64,000 nucleotides of DNA from Exiguobacterium marinum DSM 16307 (lineage in GTDB: Bacteria; Bacillota; Bacilli; Exiguobacteriales; Exiguobacteriaceae): NCBI RefSeq assembly GCF_000620845.1, contig NZ_KK211189.1, positions 821,662 to 885,661 on the forward strand, given 5' to 3'. The notes below the pieces were generated by a model that saw only the letters and a list, made by a program, of their open reading frames with translations, did no database searches and was not told the DNA's origin. Positions 16,997 through 25,339 of the stretch are shown here, one piece after another. How positions within the stretch are numbered: the first letter of the stretch is position 1; every line of letters begins with the position of its first letter. Position numbers and translations under genes: made by a program.

Positions 16997-17275
16997 ATGA
17001 AACGATTTGGTATCATACTCATTATGTTGATGCTCGTCACATTGCTTGGAGGCTGTGTACCGGGTGATGGAACGTACACGACAGACCCGGCAGGTTTTTT
17101 CTGGGGCATTTGGCATGGATGGATTGCACCGATCTCACTTATCTTAGGGCTATTCAATGATACGTACCGTGTTTATGAAGTGAATAACACGGGCTGGTTT
17201 TACGATTTAGGATTTTACATCGCCGTGATTAGTGGATTTGGTGGATTGACGTTGACGCGGAAGAGTCGGGGATAA
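16997..17275 (+). CDS. Small conserved lipoprotein/membrane protein
   Basis: A 92-residue protein. It has an N-terminal signal with lipobox LLGGC (Cys20), the short motif VPGDGTYTTDPAGFFWGIWHG, one or two hydrophobic segments (WIAPISLILGLF; FYIAVISGFGGLTL) and the distinctive VYEVNNTGWFYDLGFY between them. This pattern recurs in many bacteria as an uncharacterised protein. Preceded by AGGAGGG. No function can be assigned. Confidence 0.75.
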   Translation: MKRFGIILIMLMLVTLLGGCVPGDGTYTTDPAGFFWGIWHGWIAPISLILGLFNDTYRVYEVNNTGWFYDLGFYIAVISGFGGLTLTRKSRG

Positions 17276-17279
17276 TCTT

Positions 17280-17307
17280 GAGTGGCCCAAAGTGGTCACT
17301 CTTTTTT
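17280..17307 (+). terminator. Intrinsic terminator
   Basis: An 8-bp stem (17280-17287 with 17294-17301, one wobble) followed by six T. It isolates the small lipoprotein gene from the PTS operon. Confidence 0.75.
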
Positions 17308-17321
17308 AAAATCTTTTTTAC

Positions 17322-17359
17322 CGTAAACGCTTGCATTAAAATATTTTTCATATTATGAT
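17322..17359 (+). promoter_or_regulatory. PTS operon promoter with overlapping cre-like site
   Basis: The -35 TTGCAT (17331-17336) and -10 TATGAT (17354-17359) are separated by 17 bases. CGTAAACGCTTGCA (17322-17335) matches the cre consensus TGWAANCGNTNWCA at all but two fixed positions and covers the -35. CcpA binding would therefore repress the operon when preferred sugars are present. Confidence 0.65.
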
Positions 17360-17392
17360 TCAGGTGAAAATGATTTTAAGGAGGAATTATTC

Positions 17393-18931
17393 ATGTCACG
17401 TCTCTTTGAACGAGCGCAACAATTCGGGAAATCGTTCATGTTGCCGATTGCTGTCTTACCGGCAGCAGGACTATTGTTAGGGATTGGGGGCGCATTGTCT
17501 AACCCAAATACGGTACAAGCATATCCGTTTCTTGACATCGACTGGTTGCAACATCTGTTCACGATTATGGCAGCCGCAGGTTCGATTGTATTTGCGAACT
17601 TGGCTGTATTATTTGCTATCGGTGTCGCTGTTGGACTTGCGAAGTCTGATAAAGGAACGGCCGGTTTGGCGGCAATGCTTGGTTATTTGATTATGAATGC
17701 GACCATCAACGCTATGCTTCAGATTACAGGAGAGTTGATGGAAACGAACTTAGCAAGTGCCGGTCAAGGAATGGCACTTGGAATCCAAACACTCGAAACC
17801 GGTGTGTTTGGCGGGATATTGATTGGGATTGTCACGGCACTCTTGCATAACCGCTATAACAAGCAAGTACTTCCACAGTTTCTCGGCTTCTTCAGCGGAT
17901 CACGCTTTGTGCCGATTATTACATCATTCGTGGCGATTGGTGTTGGGATTGGACTCTATTTCATTTGGCCGACGGTACAGAATGGGATTTTCTCACTAGG
18001 TGGTATCGTTGAGAAAACAGGTTATATTGGAACGTTCATCTATGGGTTCGTCCTAAGGATGCTTGGGCCATTCGGGTTGCACCATATTTTCTACATTCCG
18101 TTTTGGACTACTGGACTCGGGGGCTCAATGGTCATCGACGGTACATTGATTGAAGGAACACAAAAGATTTTCTTCGCACAATTGGCTGATCCAAATACGA
18201 CACAGTTCTATGAGGGGACAGCGCGTTTCATGTCTGGACGATTCATCACGATGATGTTTGGTCTTCTCGGTGCAGCGCTTGCGATGTATCACTGTGCCAA
18301 ACCAGAGCAAAAGAAAGTCGTATTCGGTCTCTTGTTTTCTGCCGCACTCACATCGTTCTTGACGGGAATCACGGAACCGCTCGAATTCGCGTTCTTATTC
18401 GTGGCGCCAGTCCTCTATTTGGTCCATGCCATCTTTGATGGACTTGCCTTTATGATGGCTCACATCTTTGAGATTACAATTGGTCAAACGTTTTCCGGAG
18501 GATTCATCGACTTTATTTTATTCGGGGTTTTACAAGGGAATGACAAGACGAACTGGATGCTCGTACCGGTCATCGGTGCCTTCTGGTTCTTGCTCTACTA
18601 CGTTACGTTCCGCTTCCTAATCACGAAGTTCAACTTCATGACACCAGGACGCTCGGATGAGGTAGCGAAGACGGCAGACATCGCAGCATCAGGTCGTACA
18701 ACAGCCATCATTGCGGCACTAGGTGGCGATGACAATATTGAGACGGTCGATTGCTGCGCGACACGCCTCCGCGTTACCGTTAACGACAATCAACATGTCC
18801 GTGAAGACTTGTTGAAAGAGACAGGCGCGCACGGGGTGGTTCAAAAAGGGAATGGGATTCAGGTAATCTACGGTCCTTCTGTTACAATTATTAAGAATGA
18901 AGTCCAAGAGGCGTTAGGCCGGGGCGAATAA
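17393..18931 (+). CDS. PTS transporter, EIICB of the glucose/N-acetylglucosamine superfamily
   Basis: Imports and phosphorylates a sugar across the membrane using phospho-HPr-derived phosphate through an EIIA supplied elsewhere. IIC occupies about residues 1-400 (LFERAQQFGKSFMLPIAVLPAAGLLLGIGG start, GPFGLHHIFYIPFW, and TGITEPLEF, the sugar-binding GITE motif). IIB is about 430-512, with the phospho-cysteine in VDCCATRLRV (Cys455). No EIIA domain is fused. It is co-directional with an RpiR/SIS regulator and nanE, so N-acetylmannosamine or a related amino sugar is the likely substrate. That is an inference from neighbours. Confidence 0.88.
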   Translation: MSRLFERAQQFGKSFMLPIAVLPAAGLLLGIGGALSNPNTVQAYPFLDIDWLQHLFTIMAAAGSIVFANLAVLFAIGVAVGLAKSDKGTAGLAAMLGYLIMNATINAMLQITGELMETNLASAGQGMALGIQTLETGVFGGILIGIVTALLHNRYNKQVLPQFLGFFSGSRFVPIITSFVAIGVGIGLYFIWPTVQNGIFSLGGIVEKTGYIGTFIYGFVLRMLGPFGLHHIFYIPFWTTGLGGSMVIDGTLIEGTQKIFFAQLADPNTTQFYEGTARFMSGRFITMMFGLLGAALAMYHCAKPEQKKVVFGLLFSAALTSFLTGITEPLEFAFLFVAPVLYLVHAIFDGLAFMMAHIFEITIGQTFSGGFIDFILFGVLQGNDKTNWMLVPVIGAFWFLLYYVTFRFLITKFNFMTPGRSDEVAKTADIAASGRTTAIIAALGGDDNIETVDCCATRLRVTVNDNQHVREDLLKETGAHGVVQKGNGIQVIYGPSVTIIKNEVQEALGRGE

Positions 18932-18954
18932 CAAATGTGTTGGAGGGAAGAACC

Positions 18955-19758
18955 GTGTGGGAGCAAATGAAGCACGTGTATTCAGAAATGACAGACAGTG
19001 AGAAAAAGATTGCGGATTATCTGATGGCAAACATGAATGAGGCAATCGAAATGAACATTACCGATTTAGCAAATGCGATTACGACTTCTCCAGGAACCAT
19101 CACGCGGTTTTGCAAAAAAATCGGAGTGGGAAGTTATAGTTCACTGAAGCTCATGATGCAAAAGACGTTGACGGAAACGAATTTGCCCCAAACAACTTCG
19201 CTCGAACCGATGCAGCGATCATATATTGAATTGATTCAGACAACCGCTCATTTGATTGATCAAGACGAGTTGCTCGCTATTTGTAAGGAAATTACTTCGA
19301 GCCGTTCCATCCATTTGTATGGATTGGGCAACGCTGGACTGGTTGCTCAAGAGATGGAATACAGGTTGAGACGGATGGGACTGTTGGCAACTACGGCTTT
19401 TGATAGTCATAGCATGGTCATGGACGCGTCGATTGTCACTGCAGAAGATTTGGTCATTGCTTTCTCAAACAGTGGAGAAAGTCGAGAAGTCGTCCAAGCC
19501 GTTCAACTCGCAAAAGAATCGGGCTGTACGACAGTCGCGTTCGTCGGATATCAGCATTCGCCACTTGCCGAGCTTGCCGACTATCGTTTGTTGACCGCCG
19601 GTGCGTCAGGAGAGGCATTCTTGATTAATACCCAACTCCCGCTTCTCTTTACGGCAGATGCGGTGACGAAAACATTGATGGAGACGAATGAAGCATTAAA
19701 AGCGCACTATATGCGAACGCTTAAAGCGCTTGATCGTTTAAAAGAAAGAAGTGAATAA
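18955..19758 (+). CDS. RpiR/MurR-family transcriptional regulator with SIS domain
   Basis: The 267-residue regulator has an N-terminal helix-turn-helix (about 1-75: [46 protein letters not shown]). A SIS sugar-phosphate-binding domain follows (about 105-240: [50 protein letters not shown]). Such proteins sense a phosphosugar and control the adjacent catabolic operon. GTG 18955 lies about 8 bases after GGAGGG. The GTG at 18937 precedes that site and is rejected. Its ligand is probably ManNAc-6-P or GlcNAc-6-P, inferred from nanE six bases downstream. Confidence 0.88.
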   Translation: MWEQMKHVYSEMTDSEKKIADYLMANMNEAIEMNITDLANAITTSPGTITRFCKKIGVGSYSSLKLMMQKTLTETNLPQTTSLEPMQRSYIELIQTTAHLIDQDELLAICKEITSSRSIHLYGLGNAGLVAQEMEYRLRRMGLLATTAFDSHSMVMDASIVTAEDLVIAFSNSGESREVVQAVQLAKESGCTTVAFVGYQHSPLAELADYRLLTAGASGEAFLINTQLPLLFTADAVTKTLMETNEALKAHYMRTLKALDRLKERSE

Positions 19759-19763
19759 TCAGT

Positions 19764-20456
19764 ATGACAACATTACCGACTGGATTGATTGTTTCGTGCC
19801 AGGCTTTAGAAGATGAACCGCTCCATAGTGAGTTCATTATGGGACGGATGGCCATCGCGGCCGTTCAAGGTGGCGCCAAAGGAATTCGGGCCAATTCAGC
19901 GAAAGATATTCAAGAAATTAAAAAACAGGTCGCTGTTCCGATTATCGGCATCGTCAAACGTGACTATGAAGACAGTGACGTTTTTATCACGGCAACGATG
20001 AAAGAAGTCGAAGAGTTGATTGAAGTCGGCGTGGACGTAATCGCCCTCGATGCGACACAACGCCTCCGACCGAACGGGGTGACGCTTCAAGAGTTGGTGC
20101 ATGCCATTCGTTCGATTTATCCGAAACAGGCAATCATGGCGGATTGTGCAACACTCAACGATTGTATCGAAGCGGATCGTCTTGGTTTTGACTATATTTC
20201 GACAACGCTACATGGATATACAAAAGAGACAAACGGATCTCTCCTCTACCATGATGATTTCAAGTTTCTAAAAGATGTGTTACACCACGTGTCTCGACCG
20301 GTTATCGCAGAAGGGAATATTTTGACACCTGAGATGGCGAAGCGTTGTATGAATTTAGGAACATATGCTGTCGTCGTAGGTGGAGCGATTACTCGCCCGC
20401 ATCAAATTACCGCACGGTTTGATGAGGCACTCGCTTCCAGTTTGAAGAGTTCATAA
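19764..20456 (+). CDS. nanE: N-acetylmannosamine-6-phosphate 2-epimerase
   Basis: NanE converts ManNAc-6-P into GlcNAc-6-P, which then enters the Nag pathway. The 230-residue TIM-barrel protein has the family motifs [64 protein letters not shown] and a C-terminal [18 protein letters not shown] then [14 protein letters not shown]. It lies immediately after the SIS regulator in the PTS operon. No sialic-acid lyase, NagA or NagB gene is in the window, so a core Nag pathway elsewhere is assumed. Confidence 0.93.
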   Translation: MTTLPTGLIVSCQALEDEPLHSEFIMGRMAIAAVQGGAKGIRANSAKDIQEIKKQVAVPIIGIVKRDYEDSDVFITATMKEVEELIEVGVDVIALDATQRLRPNGVTLQELVHAIRSIYPKQAIMADCATLNDCIEADRLGFDYISTTLHGYTKETNGSLLYHDDFKFLKDVLHHVSRPVIAEGNILTPEMAKRCMNLGTYAVVVGGAITRPHQITARFDEALASSLKSS

Positions 20457-20564
20457 GTTTTTTGGAAAGATATATATAGACTTTCGATTGATTTGCACCT
20501 TAAGTGAGAGTCCGAAAAGAGAACATTGCCAGTACAGAGCTTGAAAAACATATGACAAATTATG

Positions 20565-20600
20565 AAGCGGTCTAGAATTCAGATGTCTAGACCGCTTTTT
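20565..20600 (+). terminator. Intrinsic terminator of the PTS-nanE operon
   Basis: A perfect 12-bp stem (20565-20576 with 20586-20597) with a 9-base loop and five T. Confidence 0.88.
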
Positions 20601-20633
20601 CCTGCTGTATTTGAGTAAAGGATACAGCAGGAA
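20599..20633. repeat. Perfect 12-bp inverted repeat between nanE terminator and sensor kinase
   Basis: TTCCTGCTGTAT (20599-20610) and ATACAGCAGGAA (20622-20633) are exact inverse complements separated by 11 bases. No T run follows on either strand, so it is not an ordinary terminator. It begins inside the T run of the preceding terminator. Confidence 0.6.
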
Positions 20634-20740
20634 TAGCATAATCCGTCACAACACCGTCATAACAAAAACATAAAAAATATGAAGGAGCAACTTAAAAAAA
20701 TATAAAGCGTGCTAATCTTTTTTATAGGGTGGTGAAAAGA

Positions 20741-23275
20741 ATGAAACGAGTCCGTCGTATGCGAGAAACATTTCGGGGGAGATTGTTATTTGATTTTATT
20801 TTACTCATTATTGTCTCAGGTTTCTTTTCTTTAGTTATCTATTTATTCGATACCATACAAGGTGTGAAAGAAGAGTTTGTACAACAGGAAGTGGCCACGA
20901 AACAAATGCAGTCGATTGTGTATGATTACATTGAGCAAAGTAGACAAGTTATTCAAACGACTGCAGACAATGTCGAAACCCTTCGTTCAACAGGTTCATC
21001 TGTAGCTGTTGAACAGGAGATGATTGATCATATTAAAACGCACAATCCACGCTTTGAGAATTTATATATCGCTGATGAGGGCGGACGTACCATCGCTTTT
21101 TCACCGAAAGTAAATGGGGACGGACAGTCTAATATCGGGCTTGATTTTAGTAATCGTTTTTACTTCAAACAACTTCAAATGACGAGAGACACATACGTCT
21201 CTCATGTATTCCAAGGACGTGGAGGTAGCCAAAAACCTTTGATTGTCATTGCAACACCGATATTCTCCGAAGAAGATGATATGTCAGGTTACATATTAGG
21301 TGCCTTAAGTTTAGAAGGGATTGGAGAGACCTTGATTGCCAACAATTTTAATCAAGAACAATTTCCGGTAGTCGTGGATGATCGAGATCAGATTGTGTTT
21401 CATCCAAACACATACCCGTCTAAAGAAGTGAAAACGGTTACGATGAATCCGGATGAGCATGGAGAGCGAATGTGGGGAAATGTTTGGCGAGTTTTTGATG
21501 AAGAAAAACAGCAGTCTCAATTTGTCACATATGAAGTGGTACCTGAGTATGGATGGACGGTTTGGATTGCTCGTCCGGTGGAAAGTGTAGTGGCTTCTGT
21601 TATAAAAACAATTATTCCAAACACATTGTTATTTTTAATGATTGCGACCATTATGTTTATCCTAGGCTCTATACTTTCCCGTAAACTAAATCGTTCGCTT
21701 GCGGATTTTATGAATCAAACCGAACTGCTCGTTGAACACAACGAAACCTCTCACGTCGTTAGGCACTTGCAATCCATTCGTGCCCCGAAAGAGATCATTG
21801 AATTGGCTAAACGTTTTGAACATATGGCCGAACATGTTCGGGAGAGCCAAGAAAATTTACGTCAATTGAATGAGGCATTAGAAGAAAAGGTATCTCGCCG
21901 AACGAAAGAATTAGAACAAAATAACTTAGAGCTAAAGGCGCTCAATCAATTTATGACATCGTTTCGTCATGCGCCGAACATCATTTCACTTGTACAAAGT
22001 ACATTACAAGATATGGCATCTATTTTGCCTTATCCTTTGTTTGTCTCCTTGCCGAATCAAGTCATTTCAAAAGACGCAATCTTATCACAAGAGAGCTTGT
22101 GTGAATTTTTAGATGCACAGCAAAAAGGTTATCGGTTTTATACGAACCATTTATATTTTGGAGGACGTGCAGGTGGCATGTTATTGGTCGGATTAACAGC
22201 CGATCAAACCATCTCTAAGCGAGAAGAGATTTTTTTACACACACTTAGTGATGCTTTTTCCATCCTTCTCGATAATAAAGTGTTGGTCGATGAGACGACA
22301 AAACAGAACGCCTTGTGGAATGCGACATTAAGTAGTATGTCCGAAGGTGTAATCGTGTTAAATGAAAGTGGAGAAATTGAGTATGTGAACCGCTTTATGG
22401 AGCTGAATTTCGAGTTATCTCAATCTGATCAAGTGGAGGATTGGGATACGGTTATGAAGCTCTATGGTGATGAGAAAGACATCTCTAGATTATTTATTGA
22501 CGATCAAATCTTCCACGTACAACCGTTTTCAGTGATTGGCTCATCCGACACTATCGGACAAGGATACATCGTGCGCGACGTCACTCGTGAAGTAGAAATC
22601 GATCAATTAAAGGATAATTTAATTTCACTAGCATCTCATGAATTTAAAACACCGCTCACAAACATTCGTGGAAGCATCGAAACGTTGATGAGGACCGACG
22701 TCTCATGGGATAGCTCGTTCCGAACTGAATTGTTACAAGGGATCCAAGAAGATGCGCAACGAATCCGTCAACTTATTGATGACTGGTTAGACATCACTAA
22801 AATTGAATCTGGAAACTTTCCTGTTGAACTTGAAGCGGTCTTGTTCATCCCTTATGTAAAAGCCATCATAAAAGAGCTGCAAATTGAAGAATATACAACG
22901 TACGAATGGAATGGACCAACCGTAGTCGAAGTCGATTTTAATCGATTTCGGCAAGTACTCGTCAATTTATTGACGAATGCGGTTCGATACAGTGACGGTT
23001 CACCCAAGATTCAGATTCGGACAGAAGAGACAAACGAGTCTTGGCAACTCGTCATTGAAGATCAAGGGATTGGCATTCGTCACGATCATGTAAATCGGAT
23101 TTTTGATCGCTTTTATCAAGTAGAAATGAAATCAACGAGACGAAAAGGCGGGACCGGTCTCGGGTTAGCAATTTGCAAAGGAATCATTGAAGCCCACGGT
23201 GGGAATATTCGAGTCGAGAGTGAGTTAGGTCATGGAACCCGATTCTTTCTAACAATGCCAAAAGAGGAGGACTAA
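20741..23275 (+). CDS. Cache-domain sensor histidine kinase
   Basis: The 844-residue membrane kinase has TM1 (about 15-38) and a large extracellular double-Cache-like sensor (about 40-285: FENLYIADEGGRTIAFSP, SQKPLIVIATPIFSE, VVPEYGWTVWIARPVESV). TM2 (about 290-315) is followed by HAMP, a coiled coil, a GAF/PAS-like stretch, HisKA (LISLASHEFKTPLTNIRGSIE) and HATPase (LLTNAVRYSDGS, IEDQGIGI, GGTGLGLAICKGII). GTG 20729 is in frame, but AGGGTGG is better placed for ATG 20741. Its stop is 3 bases before a response regulator. Being next to the oxamate-type operon suggests that it senses a small carboxylate or ureide outside the cell; Cache domains commonly bind such ligands. Confidence 0.88.
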   Translation: MKRVRRMRETFRGRLLFDFILLIIVSGFFSLVIYLFDTIQGVKEEFVQQEVATKQMQSIVYDYIEQSRQVIQTTADNVETLRSTGSSVAVEQEMIDHIKTHNPRFENLYIADEGGRTIAFSPKVNGDGQSNIGLDFSNRFYFKQLQMTRDTYVSHVFQGRGGSQKPLIVIATPIFSEEDDMSGYILGALSLEGIGETLIANNFNQEQFPVVVDDRDQIVFHPNTYPSKEVKTVTMNPDEHGERMWGNVWRVFDEEKQQSQFVTYEVVPEYGWTVWIARPVESVVASVIKTIIPNTLLFLMIATIMFILGSILSRKLNRSLADFMNQTELLVEHNETSHVVRHLQSIRAPKEIIELAKRFEHMAEHVRESQENLRQLNEALEEKVSRRTKELEQNNLELKALNQFMTSFRHAPNIISLVQSTLQDMASILPYPLFVSLPNQVISKDAILSQESLCEFLDAQQKGYRFYTNHLYFGGRAGGMLLVGLTADQTISKREEIFLHTLSDAFSILLDNKVLVDETTKQNALWNATLSSMSEGVIVLNESGEIEYVNRFMELNFELSQSDQVEDWDTVMKLYGDEKDISRLFIDDQIFHVQPFSVIGSSDTIGQGYIVRDVTREVEIDQLKDNLISLASHEFKTPLTNIRGSIETLMRTDVSWDSSFRTELLQGIQEDAQRIRQLIDDWLDITKIESGNFPVELEAVLFIPYVKAIIKELQIEEYTTYEWNGPTVVEVDFNRFRQVLVNLLTNAVRYSDGSPKIQIRTEETNESWQLVIEDQGIGIRHDHVNRIFDRFYQVEMKSTRRKGGTGLGLAICKGIIEAHGGNIRVESELGHGTRFFLTMPKEED

Positions 23276-23278
23276 GCA

Positions 23279-23962
23279 ATGCCGACAATTGCCATAGTTG
23301 AGGATGAAAAGAAAATCGCACGTTTTGTGGCGGCAAATTTACTTTCGCTTGGTTATGAAGTGAAACAATATATCGACGGTAGTCAGTTTTTAGAGGAAAT
23401 TGAACGGAATCAGTTTGATTTGGTCTTACTCGATATTATGATGCCTCGAATGGACGGATTTGAAGTGCTGCGTCGTCTACGTACCGTGTCGGATATCCCT
23501 GTTATTTTGTTGACAGCTCGAAGTCAATCCAAAGATAAAGTAGATGGATTGAACTTAGGGGCAGATGATTATTTGACCAAACCATTTGCACTTGAAGAAT
23601 TGTTTGCACGAGTCAAAGCGGTGCTTCGGAGATCCGTTGCCGAAGAAGTACTGGAAATGACTGTTCACATTAAAGGTGTTGAGATAGATCGTTTACGAAA
23701 TAGAGTGTTTCACCGAGGGGAGGAAGTCAAGTTGACTCAAAACGAATTCTCCTTATTATCCGAATTGGGCAAGCATCTAGATCAAGTCGTTCAACATCGA
23801 GAGCTCTTGCAATCGGTATGGGGACCTGAATACGGAGAAGAGGTCGAATATTTGAGAGTTACCATTGGTCGAATCCGAAAAAAATTGAAAGCTGCCGGGG
23901 CAACAGAAGCGGCGAATCAACTAAAGACGTATCCTGGTATCGGCTACGCCTTACTCTCATAA
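23279..23962 (+). CDS. OmpR/PhoB-family response regulator
   Basis: The 227-residue protein has a receiver domain (about 1-118: VEDEKKI, phospho-Asp in LVLLDIMMPRMDG, Thr in ILLTARS, Lys in DYLTKPF). A winged-helix DNA-binding domain follows (about 130-227: VKLTQNEFSLLSELGKHLDQVVQHRELLQSVWG, VTIGRIRKKL, GIGYALL). It is translated almost directly after its kinase. The next gene downstream, 120 bases on, has a tandem 11-bp-period repeat on its promoter, the geometry bound by this family, so it likely activates the transporter/carbamoyltransferase operon. Confidence 0.92.
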   Translation: MPTIAIVEDEKKIARFVAANLLSLGYEVKQYIDGSQFLEEIERNQFDLVLLDIMMPRMDGFEVLRRLRTVSDIPVILLTARSQSKDKVDGLNLGADDYLTKPFALEELFARVKAVLRRSVAEEVLEMTVHIKGVEIDRLRNRVFHRGEEVKLTQNEFSLLSELGKHLDQVVQHRELLQSVWGPEYGEEVEYLRVTIGRIRKKLKAAGATEAANQLKTYPGIGYALLS

Positions 23963-23982
23963 GCGCCTTCGGGCGTTTTTTT
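23963..23982 (+). terminator. Short intrinsic terminator after the response regulator
   Basis: A CGCC-TTCG-GGCG hairpin (23964-23975) extended by weak pairs and followed by seven T. It is short but has the classic stable tetraloop. Confidence 0.7.
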
Positions 23983-24012
23983 ATGGAATTGTTACGAAGA
24001 CCCTCATTCTAT

Positions 24013-24049
24013 TTATGCGTTTCTTATGGAGTGAGACGTAAAGTATAAA
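24013..24049 (+). promoter_or_regulatory. Promoter of the MFS-fdrA operon with tandem TTATG operator
   Basis: TTATG at 24013-24017 and again at 24024-24028 repeat with an 11-bp period, overlapping a weak -35 (TTCTTA, 24021-24026). A good -10 TATAAA (24044-24049) lies 17 bases after it. Direct repeats of 11 bp over a poor -35 are typical for activation by OmpR/PhoB-type regulators. Confidence 0.6.
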
Positions 24050-24085
24050 TGTAAGCGATATCAAAAATAGAAAGGAAGTAACCCA

Positions 24086-25327
24086 ATGAGTACATCCCCA
24101 GTTTCCCAACCCGTCTTGGAGCCCAAGCGAGAGCGCATCCCGTATTGGTGGAAAGTCGTCGCCGTCTTTTTCCTAGGTTGGATGTTTATGTATGCGGACC
24201 GGACCATCCTGAATCCGGTCATGCCGAACTTGGCTCAAGAGTTCGGGTTGAATAACGCTCAGCTCGGTTTGATTAACAGTGTCTTTTTCCTCACGTACGC
24301 CATCGCCCAAATCCCTTCTGGTTCACTTGGCGATAAGTTTGGACGGAAACGTATTTTAGTGCCAGGCTTCATTCTTTTCGGATTATTTACCGGAATTACT
24401 GGATTCGCTACAACATTTCTCTTGTTCATGATTGCCCGAGCAATCACAGGACTTGGCGAAGGAACGTATTACGGTCCGCAATATGCCCTGTCATCTGAAG
24501 CCATTCCAAAGCAATTTTTGACTATCGGAACAGCTATTATCAACAGTGGTATGGCACTCGGTATTTCGCTCGGTTACATCTCATCAAGTTATTTGACGCT
24601 CGAACTTGGAATGAGTTGGCGTACGCCGTTTTACTTCATGACAATCCCGACAATTTTAACCGGGGTCTTAATCTGGTTTGTCATCAAAGAAAAACGTCCA
24701 GAGCGTGTAGAGGCAACAGCAGAAAAATCAGATTTCTCTATCATGAGCTTGTTTAAAAATCGAAACTTACTTGCAACGTTCATTATGGTATTTTGTTCAC
24801 TTTACGGCTTCTTCATGATTCTCACGTGGCTACCACAGTACTTGCAAGTCGAACGTGGGTTCCAAGGAAGTGATGTTGGATTTATCTCATCTCTCGTTCC
24901 ATGGGCTTCAATCCCAGGGGCACTGTTGATTGGATACTTGTCAGACAAAATGGGCAAGAAGAAGCCGCTCGTATTTGTGCTCGTTCCTCTATCGATTGCT
25001 TCGATATTCGCCGTCGTATTCGTAGAAAGTACACCGCTTTTGTTTGCGGCGCTTATCTTGTACGGGTTGACTGGAAAGTTAGCACTTGACCCAGTCCTTC
25101 TTTCATTCGTAGCGAATAACGCACCGAAAAAAGTATATGGAACCGTATTTGGTGTCTATAACTTTGTCGGAATGACCTCATCGATTCTTGCACCGTATAT
25201 CACCGGTTACTTGGTTGACCAGTCTGGGTCGATGCAAACAGGCTTTTATCTGGCAGCTGTCCTTCTCGTCATCGGGATGATTGCCATGTTGTTCACAAAA
25301 GAAACCGTCAAACCGACGGAAGCGTAA
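24086..25327 (+). CDS. MFS transporter of the anion:cation symporter type
   Basis: A 413-residue, 12-span major facilitator. It has the ACS-like N-terminus (WWKVVAVFFLGWMFMYADRTILNPVMPNLAQEFGLN), the loop-2/3 signature GSLGDKFGRKRIL, a charged central loop (about 205-225) and a second-half repeat signature SDKMGKKKPL. ACS carriers move organic anions such as sugar acids and small carboxylates. It is the first gene of an operon with fdrA, DUF1116, DUF2877 and carbamate kinase, so oxamate or a related carbamoylated acid is a reasonable substrate. This is inference from context; the family signature alone does not name it. Confidence 0.85.
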   Translation: MSTSPVSQPVLEPKRERIPYWWKVVAVFFLGWMFMYADRTILNPVMPNLAQEFGLNNAQLGLINSVFFLTYAIAQIPSGSLGDKFGRKRILVPGFILFGLFTGITGFATTFLLFMIARAITGLGEGTYYGPQYALSSEAIPKQFLTIGTAIINSGMALGISLGYISSSYLTLELGMSWRTPFYFMTIPTILTGVLIWFVIKEKRPERVEATAEKSDFSIMSLFKNRNLLATFIMVFCSLYGFFMILTWLPQYLQVERGFQGSDVGFISSLVPWASIPGALLIGYLSDKMGKKKPLVFVLVPLSIASIFAVVFVESTPLLFAALILYGLTGKLALDPVLLSFVANNAPKKVYGTVFGVYNFVGMTSSILAPYITGYLVDQSGSMQTGFYLAAVLLVIGMIAMLFTKETVKPTEA

Positions 25328-25339
25328 GGAGAGAACTAT

